Positions 16,708-25,917 of a DNA stretch of 64,000 nucleotides are shown here, piece after piece (positions within the stretch are counted from its first letter, which is position 1; every line of letters begins with the position of its first letter). The notes beneath the pieces are model-generated. The model saw nothing but the letters and a program-made list of their open reading frames with translations, did not search any database and was not told the DNA's origin. The position numbers and the translations under genes were made by a program. This DNA comes from Candidatus Faeciplasma pullistercoris. GTDB taxonomy: Bacteria; Bacillota; Clostridia; Oscillospirales; Ruminococcaceae. The stretch is from positions 1 through 64,000 of the forward strand of contig DVLL01000010.1 of the NCBI GenBank assembly GCA_018715525.1, written 5' to 3'.

Positions 16708-18243
16708 TCAGTCTACAATCGGTATAAGTATCATTTTGGGCTCGCTGAGTCTCTCGCAGTCGAGCTCGTTTTCCTCGGTTATGGCTGCTACGCCGGCGTG
16801 GCATCTTTTTGCGATTTCCCACGGCTCTTCTCCCGCCTCCGCGTAGTAGAGCTTTATGGCGATGTCCCTGTCTGATTCGATAGGTCTTGACTCATCAAGC
16901 GAAACACCGCTTATAAAGCTTCGCTCAGATTCCTCGTATAGATATCCGGATAGCTTGATATCCGCGTTGACCTCGAGCGCGTTTGAGGATGTAAGGTTGT
17001 AGGAAGCGGAGTTAACCATCGCGTGAACCTCCGCGCTTGCGCAGATCTCCTGTGCGCTTCCCGCTATCCTGTGCTCAAGCTGTTCTGTGGTTTCAAGGTA
17101 TATAGGCATTCCCGACTCATTTTTGGCGTAGGCGTAAATGGTAATTCTTCCTCTTAGGATTATTTCGCCGTCTTTTAGCTGCTCGCAGGTTATTCTTCCG
17201 ACCTCCGCTCCCGCATATATGACCGAGTGTATCTCGCCGTCATTGTAGGTAAGCGATGATTTCTGACGGTGGCTCTCATTTATCGGGACCGGTATGCACT
17301 CTATGCTTTCACGGCAGCTTTCAAGCTCGGTTTCGTAAATTGTGGAGAAGCCGTCGGTAGCAAGCTCCGCGCTCTCAAACTTCATGGCGAGGCAGCTTAT
17401 GTCTATACCGAGCTCGCAGTTTACGCTCGGTGTTTCCGTCTTTGACGACGGCTTGATCTCGCAGCTTACCACGTTGGCGTCCAAAACAAGGTCGTATCTC
17501 TCGTCAAGACCCTCTATGTCGGATATCTGTGAAAAGGGGATGTTGAACTTTATGCTTTGCGGCTCAGCCGAGCCCTCGGGTATGTAAAGAAGGGACACCT
17601 CAGCTTCTCCCTTGGTCAGCAGCTTTCCTGAGAGGATTTTCTTTTCAAAGCTGATTACAGACGAGTCTGCTCGCACCACCGTTTTTAATGCCGGGTAATT
17701 TGTGCCGAGCTCCACATCGTCAACTACCGTCACTCGCTTTGTGACGGCGATTCTTCTGGACGGATAGGTTATGAGGCTCTTTTTGAGCTGTATTCCGCCT
17801 CCCGACGCTCCGCTGACCGCCTGCTTGGTTTCATCCGCCGTGACGCTGACTGCAACCGAGATAATTCCTCTGATGTCCACGCGCCGTTTGTTGACCACCC
17901 TGCAGCTTACGCTGTCGGTATAGGGAGAAAGGCAGATCCTCATAGACTTTGCCGCCTGACCGAGCTCCTGGCTCTTGCCGTAGCTAAGAACCTGTTCGAC
18001 CGCGCTTATTTCTCCCGACTCCGACACATAGACAAGTCTTACCTTTGCCGCCAGCTCATACTCGAGCTTTGTTCCGTTCAGGCTCCGCTTTTGAATGAAT
18101 GGCAGAAGCCTTATGTTTAACACCTTGTAGATCTCGGGGTAGTAGTCGGGCAGAATATAGTCAAGCTCAGCCGACTGCTGCACCACACCGTCATAGATGG
18201 TTTTGCGGACGGTGAAGTTTTCCCTTATAAGCTTATAATCCAT
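16708..18243 (-). CDS. sipL: SipL-like spore coat protein (DUF3794 repeats + LysM)
   Basis: 511-residue protein with three DUF3794-type domains (e.g. around residues 20-140, 150-280 and 290-430) and a C-terminal LysM domain (about 462-510: KLYYAEAGEEPWEIAKRCH...). This is the architecture of SipL of Clostridioides difficile, which binds SpoIVA through its LysM domain and is the functional counterpart of SpoVID. The position directly before spoIVA supports that. ATG 18243 follows AGGAGGATATT. No signal peptide. Confidence 0.88.
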   Translation of the reverse strand: MDYKLIRENFTVRKTIYDGVVQQSAELDYILPDYYPEIYKVLNIRLLPFIQKRSLNGTKLEYELAAKVRLVYVSESGEISAVEQVLSYGKSQELGQAAKSMRICLSPYTDSVSCRVVNKRRVDIRGIISVAVSVTADETKQAVSGASGGGIQLKKSLITYPSRRIAVTKRVTVVDDVELGTNYPALKTVVRADSSVISFEKKILSGKLLTKGEAEVSLLYIPEGSAEPQSIKFNIPFSQISDIEGLDERYDLVLDANVVSCEIKPSSKTETPSVNCELGIDISCLAMKFESAELATDGFSTIYETELESCRESIECIPVPINESHRQKSSLTYNDGEIHSVIYAGAEVGRITCEQLKDGEIILRGRITIYAYAKNESGMPIYLETTEQLEHRIAGSAQEICASAEVHAMVNSASYNLTSSNALEVNADIKLSGYLYEESERSFISGVSLDESRPIESDRDIAIKLYYAEAGEEPWEIAKRCHAGVAAITEENELDCERLSEPKMILIPIVD

Positions 18244-18353
18244 AATATCCTCCTGAGTCCTTTGTAGATAAGGTTTTATGCTATATCTATATTCAGCTTG
18301 TTTATCGATAATTACCTTAAAACGCCGGTGTCTTAAAATATTTTGTAAGCGTG

Positions 18354-18382
18354 TTGAGCTTTTCTGAAAGGTATGCTATAAT
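18354..18382 (+). promoter_or_regulatory. promoter of DUF1292-GH8 operon
   Basis: TTGAGC (18354-18359), 17 bp, TATAAT (18377-18382) with a TGC extension. Confidence 0.7.
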
Positions 18383-18415
18383 AGGGTAGAATATGTGAAC
18401 GGGAGAGGATAACTC

Positions 18416-18706
18416 ATGGCTGACAGAGCAATCATGACCGCCATAGGCGAAAACGGCGAGATTATCGACTGCGACGTGCTCTTTACATTTAAGAACACTG
18501 CTACCGGCAAGTGCTATATCGTCTATACCGAGAATACAGTTGACGAGCACGGAGATACCGAGATATTCGCATCGGTTTTTGATCCGGATGATAAGACGCT
18601 TACTCTCTTCCCGGTCGAGACGGATGAGGAGTGGGCGATTCTCGAGTCCAAGCTTCGTGAGTATGAGCGCTCGAAAGGCGCGGAAAATTATAGGGAGGAA
18701 AGCTGA
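18416..18706 (+). CDS. DUF1292 family protein
   Basis: 96-residue acidic protein of the DUF1292 family (DENGEIIDCDVLFTF-type opening, KCYIVYTENTVDEHG core, FPVETDEEWAILESKL end). Function unknown. It is the first gene of a two-gene unit; its stop lies 2 bp before the GH8 start. GGGAGAGGA precedes ATG. Second DUF1292 member in this window. Confidence 0.82.
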   Translation: MADRAIMTAIGENGEIIDCDVLFTFKNTATGKCYIVYTENTVDEHGDTEIFASVFDPDDKTLTLFPVETDEEWAILESKLREYERSKGAENYREES

Positions 18707-18708
18707 AA

Positions 18709-19878
18709 ATGTCTGATTACAAAAAGTCCGGATACGCCAATATCTTTTCTGAGATAGGCATATCCGATGAGGAAGCCCTGAAGAGGGTAAAGGATAGCTT
18801 TGAGACTATGTTCAGAGGCGGCGATGAGGATAGAATATATCATGACGTCGGCGCCGACATGGGCTATGTCGAGGATACGGGAAATGTAGACGCGAGGACA
18901 GAGGGAATGTCCTACGGAATGATGATTTGCGTCCAGCTTGATGAGAAGGAGATATTTGACCGCATCTGGAAATGGACAATGACCAATATGTATATGACCG
19001 ACGGGTACCATGCCGGCTATTTTGCATGGTCCTGCGCTCCCGACGGCAAAAAGAACGCCGACGGACCTGCTCCTGACGGCGAGGAGTATTTCGCGATGGC
19101 ACTTTTCTTTGCTTCCCACCGCTGGGGAGACGGAGAGGGAATATATAACTATTCCGAGTGGGCAAGGACTATTTTGCGCGACTGTATTCACCGCAACGGC
19201 GACGGCGATAAGAAGGGGCCTACCATGTGGAATCTGGATAACCACCTTATCAAGTTTGTGCCGGGTGTAGAGTTCACCGACCCGTCCTATCATCTTCCTC
19301 ATTTCTATGAGCTGTTCGCGCTGTGGGCAGACGAGCGCGACCGTGAGTTCTGGGGAAAAGCCGCTCAGGCAAGCCGCGAGTACCTGCATAATGCCTGCCA
19401 CCCGCAAACCGGTCTTTGCACAGATTACGCGGAGTATTCCGGAGAACCGGTAGTGAGTGTTCCGTGGAACAAGCACGGCAGGTTTGATCGCTACTATTCA
19501 GACTCGTACCGCACGGTTATGAATATGTCTCTTGATCATGAGTGGTTTGGCAAAGACGCCAAGTGGCAGAGTGAAAACGCTGCGAAGCTGCAAGGCTTCT
19601 TCGACAGGGCAGGGGACAAGTGGGATCGCGTTCCCAGCAGGGACGGGGTGTTTACAGATGAAAAGGTGATGCACCCGACTGCGGTGATAGCCTCCAACGC
19701 GGCGGCGTCCTTAGCGTCGATAGCTGGCGGAGCGGATAATGAAACCACAGAGCGAGCCAAGATGTTCCTAAAAACCTTCTGGAACACTCCCTTGCGTACC
19801 GGCAAGCGCAGGTATTACGACAACTGCCTTTACTTGTTCGCCATGCTTATGCTCAGCGGAAATTATAAGATTTGGTGA
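18709..19878 (+). CDS. rexA: GH8 reducing-end xylose-releasing exo-oligoxylanase
   Basis: 389-residue glycoside hydrolase family 8 protein without signal peptide, hence cytoplasmic. The block DARTEGMSYGMM carries the catalytic Glu65. GYFAWSCAPDGKKNADGPAPDGEEYF and TMWNLDNHLIKFVPG are typical of the Rex subgroup (EC 3.2.1.156), which removes xylose from the reducing end of imported xylo-oligosaccharides. The later YSDSYRTVMNMSLDH segment fits the general-base region. The enzyme would feed xylose to the pentose phosphate route together with rpe. Translationally tied to the DUF1292 gene before it (2-bp gap). An intrinsic terminator follows. Confidence 0.9.
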   Translation: MSDYKKSGYANIFSEIGISDEEALKRVKDSFETMFRGGDEDRIYHDVGADMGYVEDTGNVDARTEGMSYGMMICVQLDEKEIFDRIWKWTMTNMYMTDGYHAGYFAWSCAPDGKKNADGPAPDGEEYFAMALFFASHRWGDGEGIYNYSEWARTILRDCIHRNGDGDKKGPTMWNLDNHLIKFVPGVEFTDPSYHLPHFYELFALWADERDREFWGKAAQASREYLHNACHPQTGLCTDYAEYSGEPVVSVPWNKHGRFDRYYSDSYRTVMNMSLDHEWFGKDAKWQSENAAKLQGFFDRAGDKWDRVPSRDGVFTDEKVMHPTAVIASNAAASLASIAGGADNETTERAKMFLKTFWNTPLRTGKRRYYDNCLYLFAMLMLSGNYKIW

Positions 19879-19896
19879 TAACCTTAACATAGCAAA

Positions 19897-19926
19897 AAAA
19901 GCTCGGAACTTCCGGGCTTTCTTTGC
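19897..19926 (+). terminator. terminator of DUF1292-GH8 unit
   Basis: AAAGCTCGGA / TCCGGGCTTT stem (19898-19907, 19911-19920), then CTTTG. Confidence 0.65.
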
Positions 19927-19983
19927 TTTGAATGGGAAAAACGGCTGATGACAGCTCACCTGTCGTCCTGCCATGGAAAAGTA

Positions 19984-20046
19984 TTCGACATAATTCGACA
20001 AAAATCGACAAAATTGCTTTACGGGAAAGCAGATACATGATATAAT
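19984..20046 (+). promoter_or_regulatory. triple Spo0A-box array and promoter
   Basis: Three copies of the reversed 0A box TTCGACA lie at 19984-19990, 19994-20000 and 20004-20010 (the last with one change, ATCGACA). They are exactly 10 bp apart, so on one face of the helix. Just after them TTGCTT (20014-20019) and TATAAT (20041-20046) are 21 bp apart, the long spacing known from Spo0A-activated sigma-A promoters. TTTACG (20018-20023) offers a normal 17-bp spacing. The unit points to the gene at 20252. Confidence 0.72.
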
Positions 20047-20251
20047 AGCCATATGTAGTGTAGTCACATGGCTGTTATATTTTATTTTATGCTTGGATTT
20101 TCTTGCCGAATGCTTGGCTGTAGGAAAATACGGTTTGTTTTTACAGCATGAGTATAATAATTGCCATGGCCTGAGATATATTATTTTTGTCTGCCTATAC
20201 TGCATGGTTTGTGCCTGCGTGCTTTATATGAATTTATCCGGAGGAAGGTGT

Positions 20252-20992
20252 ATGCAAATGAGCGGCCAAAAGCCAATGGGCGAAGCGGATCGCTCGGCAA
20301 TCAAAAGGAGTATGCTTGAGATCATCGGCTTGTCCCACCAGCTTTCCTTTGATTTGGAGCAGTCTGAGAGCTACGATCAGATTGATATTGTCGAGCGCGT
20401 TGTAGGCTGCTGCTACAAGGTCTTAGCTCAGATCATCAACGCCGAGAAATTTGAAAAGCTTGACAGCTATTATCCTGAAAAAATCAATCTTGGCAGCCTT
20501 CTTGAGGATCTTGTCGCCATATGCAGGTCAAAGCTCAGAGGCACAAATATAACAATTACATGCGACTGCGAGGACGATATCGCCGTTGTTGCGGATGTCG
20601 GCGGGCTTGTTGCGTCGGTTATGAATCTGATTGTCAATGCAGCTCAGAATGTCAGCACCGAGGACGGAGTGATAAAGGTCAGGGCTGAGCGCCTGTCTGA
20701 AAGTGCCATGGTATATGTGTCCGACAACGGGTACGGGGTCGAAGCTGAAGATCTGTCGCAGCTTACCGAGCCGGGCGACCATGTCGGCGGTCTTGCCGTA
20801 GTCAAGAAGTTCTGTGAGAAATCGGGCACAAGCCTGCTGATTTCCGCTGATTACTGCGGATTTATGGCTTCGTTCAGACTTCCGCTCGCTCCTCCTGACA
20901 GCATGGAGCTTAGATCCTGGAGGGCTAATGTCATGAACGGAACATTTTCCGATGTGAATATATATCTATCCAAGCTGGATGAGCTGCAATAG
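20252..20992 (+). CDS. orphan histidine-kinase-like ATPase, Spo0A-controlled
   Basis: 246 aa. The C-terminal half is a HATPase_c fold: N-box MNLIVNAAQN, G1-type DNGYGVEAEDLSQL, and GLAVVKKFCEKSGTSL in place of the usual GLGL...H..I segment. The N-terminal half holds a possible phosphotransfer helix with His in IIGLSHQLSFDLEQ. There is no membrane segment and no receiver gene next to it. ATG 20252 follows GGAGGAAGG; a longer frame to 20093 has no ribosome site. The phased 0A boxes upstream suggest a role at sporulation onset, either as a phosphorelay member or as a regulator. That is inference. Confidence 0.68.
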   Translation: MQMSGQKPMGEADRSAIKRSMLEIIGLSHQLSFDLEQSESYDQIDIVERVVGCCYKVLAQIINAEKFEKLDSYYPEKINLGSLLEDLVAICRSKLRGTNITITCDCEDDIAVVADVGGLVASVMNLIVNAAQNVSTEDGVIKVRAERLSESAMVYVSDNGYGVEAEDLSQLTEPGDHVGGLAVVKKFCEKSGTSLLISADYCGFMASFRLPLAPPDSMELRSWRANVMNGTFSDVNIYLSKLDELQ

Positions 20993-21060
20993 GCGGCTAA
21001 GGATAGTTGGGGTGGGTAAAAGAAGTATTCGGTATAATCAGCATATGAAAGTTATACAGT

Positions 21061-21096
21061 AAAACCGGTGTGGCTCAGGTCGCACCGGTTTTTACA
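21061..21096 (+). terminator. terminator after the kinase-like gene
   Basis: AAAACCGGTG (21061-21070) pairs with CACCGGTTTT (21083-21092), then TTA. Confidence 0.8.
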
Positions 21097-21202
21097 TCAA
21101 TATAGTTTATTATAGTTTATTCTGACTCATTTCCTGTCCGGCATTCGCCGGACGGAAAGGTTATTTTGTGCTTGCTTTAGCTATGCTCCTGCCGGTTGCT
21201 TT

Positions 21203-21736
21203 TTACCGGTTGTACTCGTACTCATACTCGCCTTTTTCAAATTTGCGCAAATATATTTTCCTGGCGGTAATGTAGCTGAGTACGCATATGAACAAAGAGA
21301 GTATCACTCCGATCAAGCCGTATATCTCGACGTCGTCGCCGACAAACGAGGATATCCAGAAGCTTGAAAAATAAAGTTCCCTTATCATTGCGGCTGCGTT
21401 CATATCCTTGACATATCCCATAACTATCGCCGGGACATAGTATGTCGCGGCGGTGACTATCATCACGGTGGAGACCAGCGCAGGATTATATCTTCCGTAG
21501 GCTGTGTGCCTTTTTGCGTCATCCGCAAAAAGTGCGATAAAGAGAATGGAAGGAATCAGCCAGGCTATGAAACTGGTCAGCACCGGGTTGCTGTATAGCT
21601 GAAGTCTTGGTAAAAACGTGCCTATGACATTTCTTACGAGGACATAGCCCATTATCACTCCGAATATGTTTATCAGCCAGAAAAGGCCAAACCTTGCCAG
21701 AGAATATAAAAGCTCTCGAAGCGAATCTCTTTCCAT
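21203..21736 (-). CDS. unrecognised membrane protein
   Basis: 177 aa with four clear hydrophobic segments (about residues 14-36, 50-69, 87-107, 139-158) and a charged C-terminus (YLRKFEKGEYEYEYNR). The ATG follows GGGAGGAATGA. No family recognised. It stands alone on the minus strand, between the kinase-like gene and the lipoprotein gene. Confidence 0.7.
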   Translation of the reverse strand: MERDSLRELLYSLARFGLFWLINIFGVIMGYVLVRNVIGTFLPRLQLYSNPVLTSFIAWLIPSILFIALFADDAKRHTAYGRYNPALVSTVMIVTAATYYVPAIVMGYVKDMNAAAMIRELYFSSFWISSFVGDDVEIYGLIGVILSLFICVLSYITARKIYLRKFEKGEYEYEYNR

Positions 21737-21879
21737 TATTCATTCCTCCCATATAAGACGCTTTGCGGCAATTCCCACAGCTAAAATTGCCGTGAGAAAT
21801 GCCTATGCTTACCTAAGTTTAATTATCCACATTATTGCCGTTTTGTCAAGGAGTATGATATTTAGGAGATTTTTTATGC

Positions 21880-22476
21880 TTATTCAACTATAACAGTTAT
21901 GGTAACCGCCTGCTCCTCGGTGGGAAGATCCTGCTCGGCTGTCATATCGAGAACAGGTGAGCCGTCGGCACTGAAGTGTACTCTTCTTATACCGTCAACT
22001 CTTGCTCCGTCGGTGAGGCTTGTGTGACCATGGTATGCGATATACTTTCCAGTATCGTTGAGCTTAATCTCTGTTCCGTAGTCTCCGAGGTCTGTTTTTT
22101 CGCGGGTGTACTCCTTTGCGTATATGACATACTCATCGCCGTCAAGGTATATCTGGGGATCAAGTACGCCGGTGGACACTATACCATCCAAGTCACTAAA
22201 TTCGCACTCGGAAAACAGCATCCCGTAGTCGTAGAAGAGCGGCTCATAGGTCTTGCCGTCAAAGCTCACCGCCATGTGAACGCTTTCGGCTATATAGCTT
22301 GAGTAGCCCTCGGAAGACTCTTTAGTGTATACCGCGAGCTTCGCCACATCGTCCTCGCCGTACTGGATCTCAGGCTCGTCCTGCTCCGGCGGATTTTCTT
22401 CATCTGCGCAGCCTGTCATGCACGCTGAAAAGGTAAGCAGACAGAGCAGCATAGCTGCGATTTTTTTAAGCTTCAT
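21880..22476 (-). CDS. lipoprotein with GH43-like propeller fragment
   Basis: 198 aa. The N-terminus MKLKKIAAMLLCLLTFSACM with Cys at 19 or 23 is a lipoprotein signal. The following segment (HMAVSFDGKTYEPLFYDYG, SECEFSDLDGI, LDPQIYLDGDEYVIYA) reads like the first blades of a GH43/GH117-type five-bladed propeller. A short Ig-like tail follows (VHFSADGSPVLDMTAEQDLP). The protein is far too short for a full catalytic propeller. It may be a binding protein or a natural truncation. ATG 22476 follows GGAGGAAC; a longer frame lacks a ribosome site. Confidence 0.62.
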   Translation of the reverse strand: MKLKKIAAMLLCLLTFSACMTGCADEENPPEQDEPEIQYGEDDVAKLAVYTKESSEGYSSYIAESVHMAVSFDGKTYEPLFYDYGMLFSECEFSDLDGIVSTGVLDPQIYLDGDEYVIYAKEYTREKTDLGDYGTEIKLNDTGKYIAYHGHTSLTDGARVDGIRRVHFSADGSPVLDMTAEQDLPTEEQAVTITVIVE

Positions 22477-22672
22477 AAATGTTCCTCCGTAAAAACTGTA
22501 ATAATAACAAAAAATAAATCGCCAATGACCATTTAATTTTACTATAATACAAATGTACCATACATATGCGTATATATCAATCCTTTGGATAAACATTATA
22601 TATTTTTGTCAGCTATATTATTATAATAGGTTCATATTTCTGATGCGAATTAATAGTCGGCGCATAATCGGC

Positions 22673-22725
22673 TAAAAAAGATATGCCTGCCGGAAAATCC
22701 TGTTTTACCGACAGACATATTTAAT
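22673..22725 (-). terminator. terminator of the MATE gene
   Basis: On the minus strand ATATGTCTGTCGG pairs with CCGGCAGGCATAT through G-U pairs, then CTTTTTT. Confidence 0.75.
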
Positions 22726-22760
22726 ATGCAATAAATACCAAAAGTAATCCTGAACGTATG

Positions 22761-24116
22761 CTACCAGAGCCTGTACCTGACCGTTTTCTCACAATAGAAG
22801 AATGCGGGGAACAAAAACAGGTCTGCAAGAACCCATGCCATCGGGTTGGAGAACACCGCGACGTTGTATCCCCATATCGGAACGAGAAGCGCTATGCCGG
22901 TTCTTGCTACCATCTCAAACACGCCTGCGACAACCGCTAATCTCGAGAAGCCCATGCCCTGTATAGTTAGCCTGATGATATTTACAAAGCAGAGCGGGAT
23001 GTAGAAGCAAACTATTACCCTTAGGAAGAGATTTGCGTATTCAAGTATCTGGGAAGAGCTTGGGTCGGTAAGGTCTACAAACAGGGAGTTAAGGTACGAA
23101 CCGAATGTCCATACTATTATCAGCGCAAGTATCGAATAGGCTATGCCGAGCTTGCTGCAATCTATTACGCCCTTTCTGACACGCTCAAACTTGCCTGCGC
23201 CGACATTCTGGCTGGCGAAGGTCGCCATTGTGGTTCCCATGGCGTCGGTCGCACAGGCGAATATCTGGTTGACCTTTGAGCCCGCTGTTACGGCGGCGAC
23301 ATACTCCGAGCCGAGCCCATTGACCGCTCGCTGCATGATGATGCTGCCTATCGCGGTGATAGAGAACTGCAATCCCATAGGAAGTCCCATAACGCAAAGG
23401 GTTTTAATGTATTTTGGGTCAGGCTTGAGATCGCTTTTCGAGACATGGAGCAGCGGAAATTTTTTAACTATAACCAAAAGGCACAGCAGTCCGGAGATGA
23501 GCTGAGAAAGCACCGTTGCCCATGCAGCTCCTCCGACTCCCATGTCAAAGACAAGGATAAATGTCAGATCGAAAACAATGTTGAGAAAGCTTGATATGAG
23601 CAGGAAGTAGAGCGGAGTTCTTGAGTCGCCGAGCGCGCGCATCAGTCCCGAGAGAATGTTGTAAAGGAATGTGACAGGGATGCCCAGAAAGATAACGAAT
23701 ATGTAGTCGTAGGCGTGCTGCCACGCTTCACGAGGTGTGTCCATCCAGTCAAGAATGTTTCCGCAGAGTATGCAGACTATCGTTGTGACGACTGCTGAGA
23801 AGCCGATGGAGAGCCAAATGGCGTTTCCGACATACTTTTTCAGCCCGTCAAAGTCCTGCTGACCGAACTTTTGCGCCACGGGTATCGCAAAGCCTGAGCA
23901 TAGTCCCATGCAGAAGCCCAAGACAAGAAAGTTTATAGAACCTGTCGAGCCGACTCCGGCAAGGCTTAGGTTTCCCAAGAACTTTCCTACTATCATGGTG
24001 TCTACCATGTTGTATAGCTGCTGGAACACAAGACCTATAAGCAGGGGAATCATGAAGCCGACTATCAGCTTCATCGGCTTTCCTTCTGTGAGATTTTTTG
24101 TTGTTGATTTGCTCAT
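22761..24116 (-). CDS. MATE-family multidrug/metabolite exporter
   Basis: 451-residue, 12-helix transporter of the MATE (NorM/DinF-like) family, exporting cationic compounds by Na+ or H+ antiport. It begins MSKSTTKNLTEGKPMKLIVGF and has the family PLLIGLVFQQLYNMVDTMIVG block and its pseudo-repeat (GLPMGLQFSITAIGSIIMQ) in the second half. Substrate cannot be told. A second, related MATE gene lies at 58028. Monocistronic with its own terminator. Confidence 0.93.
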   Translation of the reverse strand: MSKSTTKNLTEGKPMKLIVGFMIPLLIGLVFQQLYNMVDTMIVGKFLGNLSLAGVGSTGSINFLVLGFCMGLCSGFAIPVAQKFGQQDFDGLKKYVGNAIWLSIGFSAVVTTIVCILCGNILDWMDTPREAWQHAYDYIFVIFLGIPVTFLYNILSGLMRALGDSRTPLYFLLISSFLNIVFDLTFILVFDMGVGGAAWATVLSQLISGLLCLLVIVKKFPLLHVSKSDLKPDPKYIKTLCVMGLPMGLQFSITAIGSIIMQRAVNGLGSEYVAAVTAGSKVNQIFACATDAMGTTMATFASQNVGAGKFERVRKGVIDCSKLGIAYSILALIIVWTFGSYLNSLFVDLTDPSSSQILEYANLFLRVIVCFYIPLCFVNIIRLTIQGMGFSRLAVVAGVFEMVARTGIALLVPIWGYNVAVFSNPMAWVLADLFLFPAFFYCEKTVRYRLW

Positions 24117-24651
24117 ACGGCGAGACCTCTATCATTAGATTTAACCATTCCGATAGTGTACACTACCCGGCGATAATATTCAAGATGCACTTCGTATAAA
24201 TTTGCATAAAATAAGCGGGCGCGTATGTACAGTTTAATGTACACACGCGCTCCGCAGGTCTGCAATGTGATGTTTTGACGCGATTTATGATTCGGTTACC
24301 CCATCAGCCTCATCTCAAGGTCTTTGGCGCCGTCCTCTGCGATTTTTCTCATAGCCTCGTCGCTTCCGTCAGATTCAAACGCAGGCTGCCTTGCGGCTCT
24401 GAGTGAAAAATGCACCGCGGAAGAAGGAGGAAATCTGATTGACATTTTATATAAAATAAGCTATCATAGTAATAATAAATATAGAAATATGCTGCAAATT
24501 CCGTTTGAGATAGCGGCTCGTGGCTTTTTTCAGAAGACAGGAGCGGCATGGATGCGGGGCTTACGAAAAAGCAGGAATAAATTAAAGCCAATGCAGAAAA
24601 ATATTTCTGTGTTTATTAAAATTACAATAAAATTGTCAGGAGGAAATCGCT
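24117..24651. other. intergenic stretch with possible gene remnant
   Basis: 535 bp without a firm gene. On the minus strand, about 24300-24450, a 47-codon frame ends with a protein-like sequence (FESDGSDEAMRKIAEDG, then AKDLEMRLMG and TAA) but has no ribosome site. It may be the 3' end of a decayed gene. The + strand frame at 24324-24659 shows no such signs. The fucO promoter lies at 24439. Confidence 0.4.
24439..24467 (+). promoter_or_regulatory. promoter of fucO-like gene
   Basis: TTGACA (24439-24444), 17 bp, TATCAT (24462-24467). The transcript would have a leader of about 180 nt. Confidence 0.65.
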
Positions 24652-25797
24652 ATGAATAGGTTTGTACTCAATGAAACCAGCTATCACGGAGCGGGCGCAA
24701 TCAGCGCGATTGCGGATGAAGTCAGAAAAAGGGGCTTCAAGAAGGCGTTTGTGTGCTCCGATCCGGATCTTGTGAAGTTCCATGTGACGGACAAGGTGCT
24801 CAAGGTTCTCGGGGAGGCGGGCTATGCGTATGAGCTTTATACCAACATCAAGCCGAACCCGACTATTGAAAACGTACAGTCCGGAGTGGCTGCGTTCAAA
24901 GTGAGCGGGGCGGACTATATCATTGCTATCGGCGGAGGCTCCTCCATGGATACAGCAAAGGCGATAGGAATAATCATCGCCAACCCGGAGCATGAGGATG
25001 TAAGAAGCCTTGAGGGCGCGGTAGATACAAAGAACCCGTCTATCCCGATAATAGCTGTGCCGACCACTGCGGGAACTGCCGCCGAGGTCACAATCAACTA
25101 TGTAATCACGGATGTCGAGAAGAACCGCAAGTTTGTGTGCGTTGACCCGCATGACATCCCCGTAGTCGCGGTTATCGACTCCGAAATGATGAGCACAATG
25201 CCGAAGGGTCTTACCTCATCAACCGGCATGGACGCTCTGACGCACGCTATCGAGGGATATATCACCAAGGGCGCATGGGAGCTTTCGGACATGTTCCATC
25301 TCAAGGCGATAGAGATAATCTCCCGTTCGCTCCGCGGCGCGGTGGCGAATACTCCCGAGGGCAGGGAAGGTATGGCTCTGGGACAGTATGTCGCCGGCAT
25401 GGGATTTTCTAATGTCGGACTCGGAATCGTCCACTCTATGGCGCATCCTTTGGGCGCGCTTTATGACACTCCTCATGGCGTAGCTAACGCGATTATCCTT
25501 CCTACCGTCATGGAGTATAACGCTCCCGCGACAGGCGAGAAGTACCGTGAAATTGCAAGAGCAATGGGTGTAAAGGGCGTGGACGACATGACTCAGGATG
25601 AGTACAGAAAGGCTGCGATAGACGCCGTAAGACAGCTATCTCATGATGTCGGAATTCCGTCTGATCTCAAGGGAATTGTCAATGAGGAGGATATAGACTT
25701 CCTCGCGCAGTCGGCTATGGATGATGCGTGCCGGCCGGGAAATCCCAAGGATCCCACAAAGGAAGACATTGCGGCTATGTACAGGTCGCTGATATGA
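24652..25797 (+). CDS. fucO: iron-containing alcohol dehydrogenase, lactaldehyde reductase
   Basis: 381-residue group III (iron-dependent) alcohol dehydrogenase, closest in pattern to FucO, which reduces L-lactaldehyde to 1,2-propanediol in fucose and rhamnose fermentation. Nucleotide site GGGSSMDTAKA; iron ligands in GMDALTHAIEGY (Asp, His) and HSMAHPLGALYDTPHG (His, His). Length and the opening MNRFVLNETSYHGAGA match FucO. ATG follows AGGAGGAAATC. The window also has a GH95 fucosidase, which makes a fucose route plausible. No fucose isomerase or kinase is seen. Confidence 0.9.
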   Translation: MNRFVLNETSYHGAGAISAIADEVRKRGFKKAFVCSDPDLVKFHVTDKVLKVLGEAGYAYELYTNIKPNPTIENVQSGVAAFKVSGADYIIAIGGGSSMDTAKAIGIIIANPEHEDVRSLEGAVDTKNPSIPIIAVPTTAGTAAEVTINYVITDVEKNRKFVCVDPHDIPVVAVIDSEMMSTMPKGLTSSTGMDALTHAIEGYITKGAWELSDMFHLKAIEIISRSLRGAVANTPEGREGMALGQYVAGMGFSNVGLGIVHSMAHPLGALYDTPHGVANAIILPTVMEYNAPATGEKYREIARAMGVKGVDDMTQDEYRKAAIDAVRQLSHDVGIPSDLKGIVNEEDIDFLAQSAMDDACRPGNPKDPTKEDIAAMYRSLI

Positions 25798-25882
25798 CGG
25801 ATATGTTTTCACGGTAGGACTGCTACACAGTAACCAGAGCTGTATGTAAATGTGATAAGTAAAGAAATTGTCTTATAACCCC

Positions 25883-25911
25883 TTTACAAACAGGATAAGG
25901 TATGGTATAAT
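25883..25911 (+). promoter_or_regulatory. promoter upstream of tRNA-Leu
   Basis: TTTACA (25883-25888), 17 bp, TATAAT (25906-25911). It lies about 150 bp before the tRNA, leaving a long leader. Confidence 0.7.
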
Positions 25912-25917
25912 AAATGG

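Noticed and set aside
24324-24659. Plus-strand frame of 111 codons before fucO
   Set aside because: Overlaps the fucO promoter and ribosome site and has no start signal.
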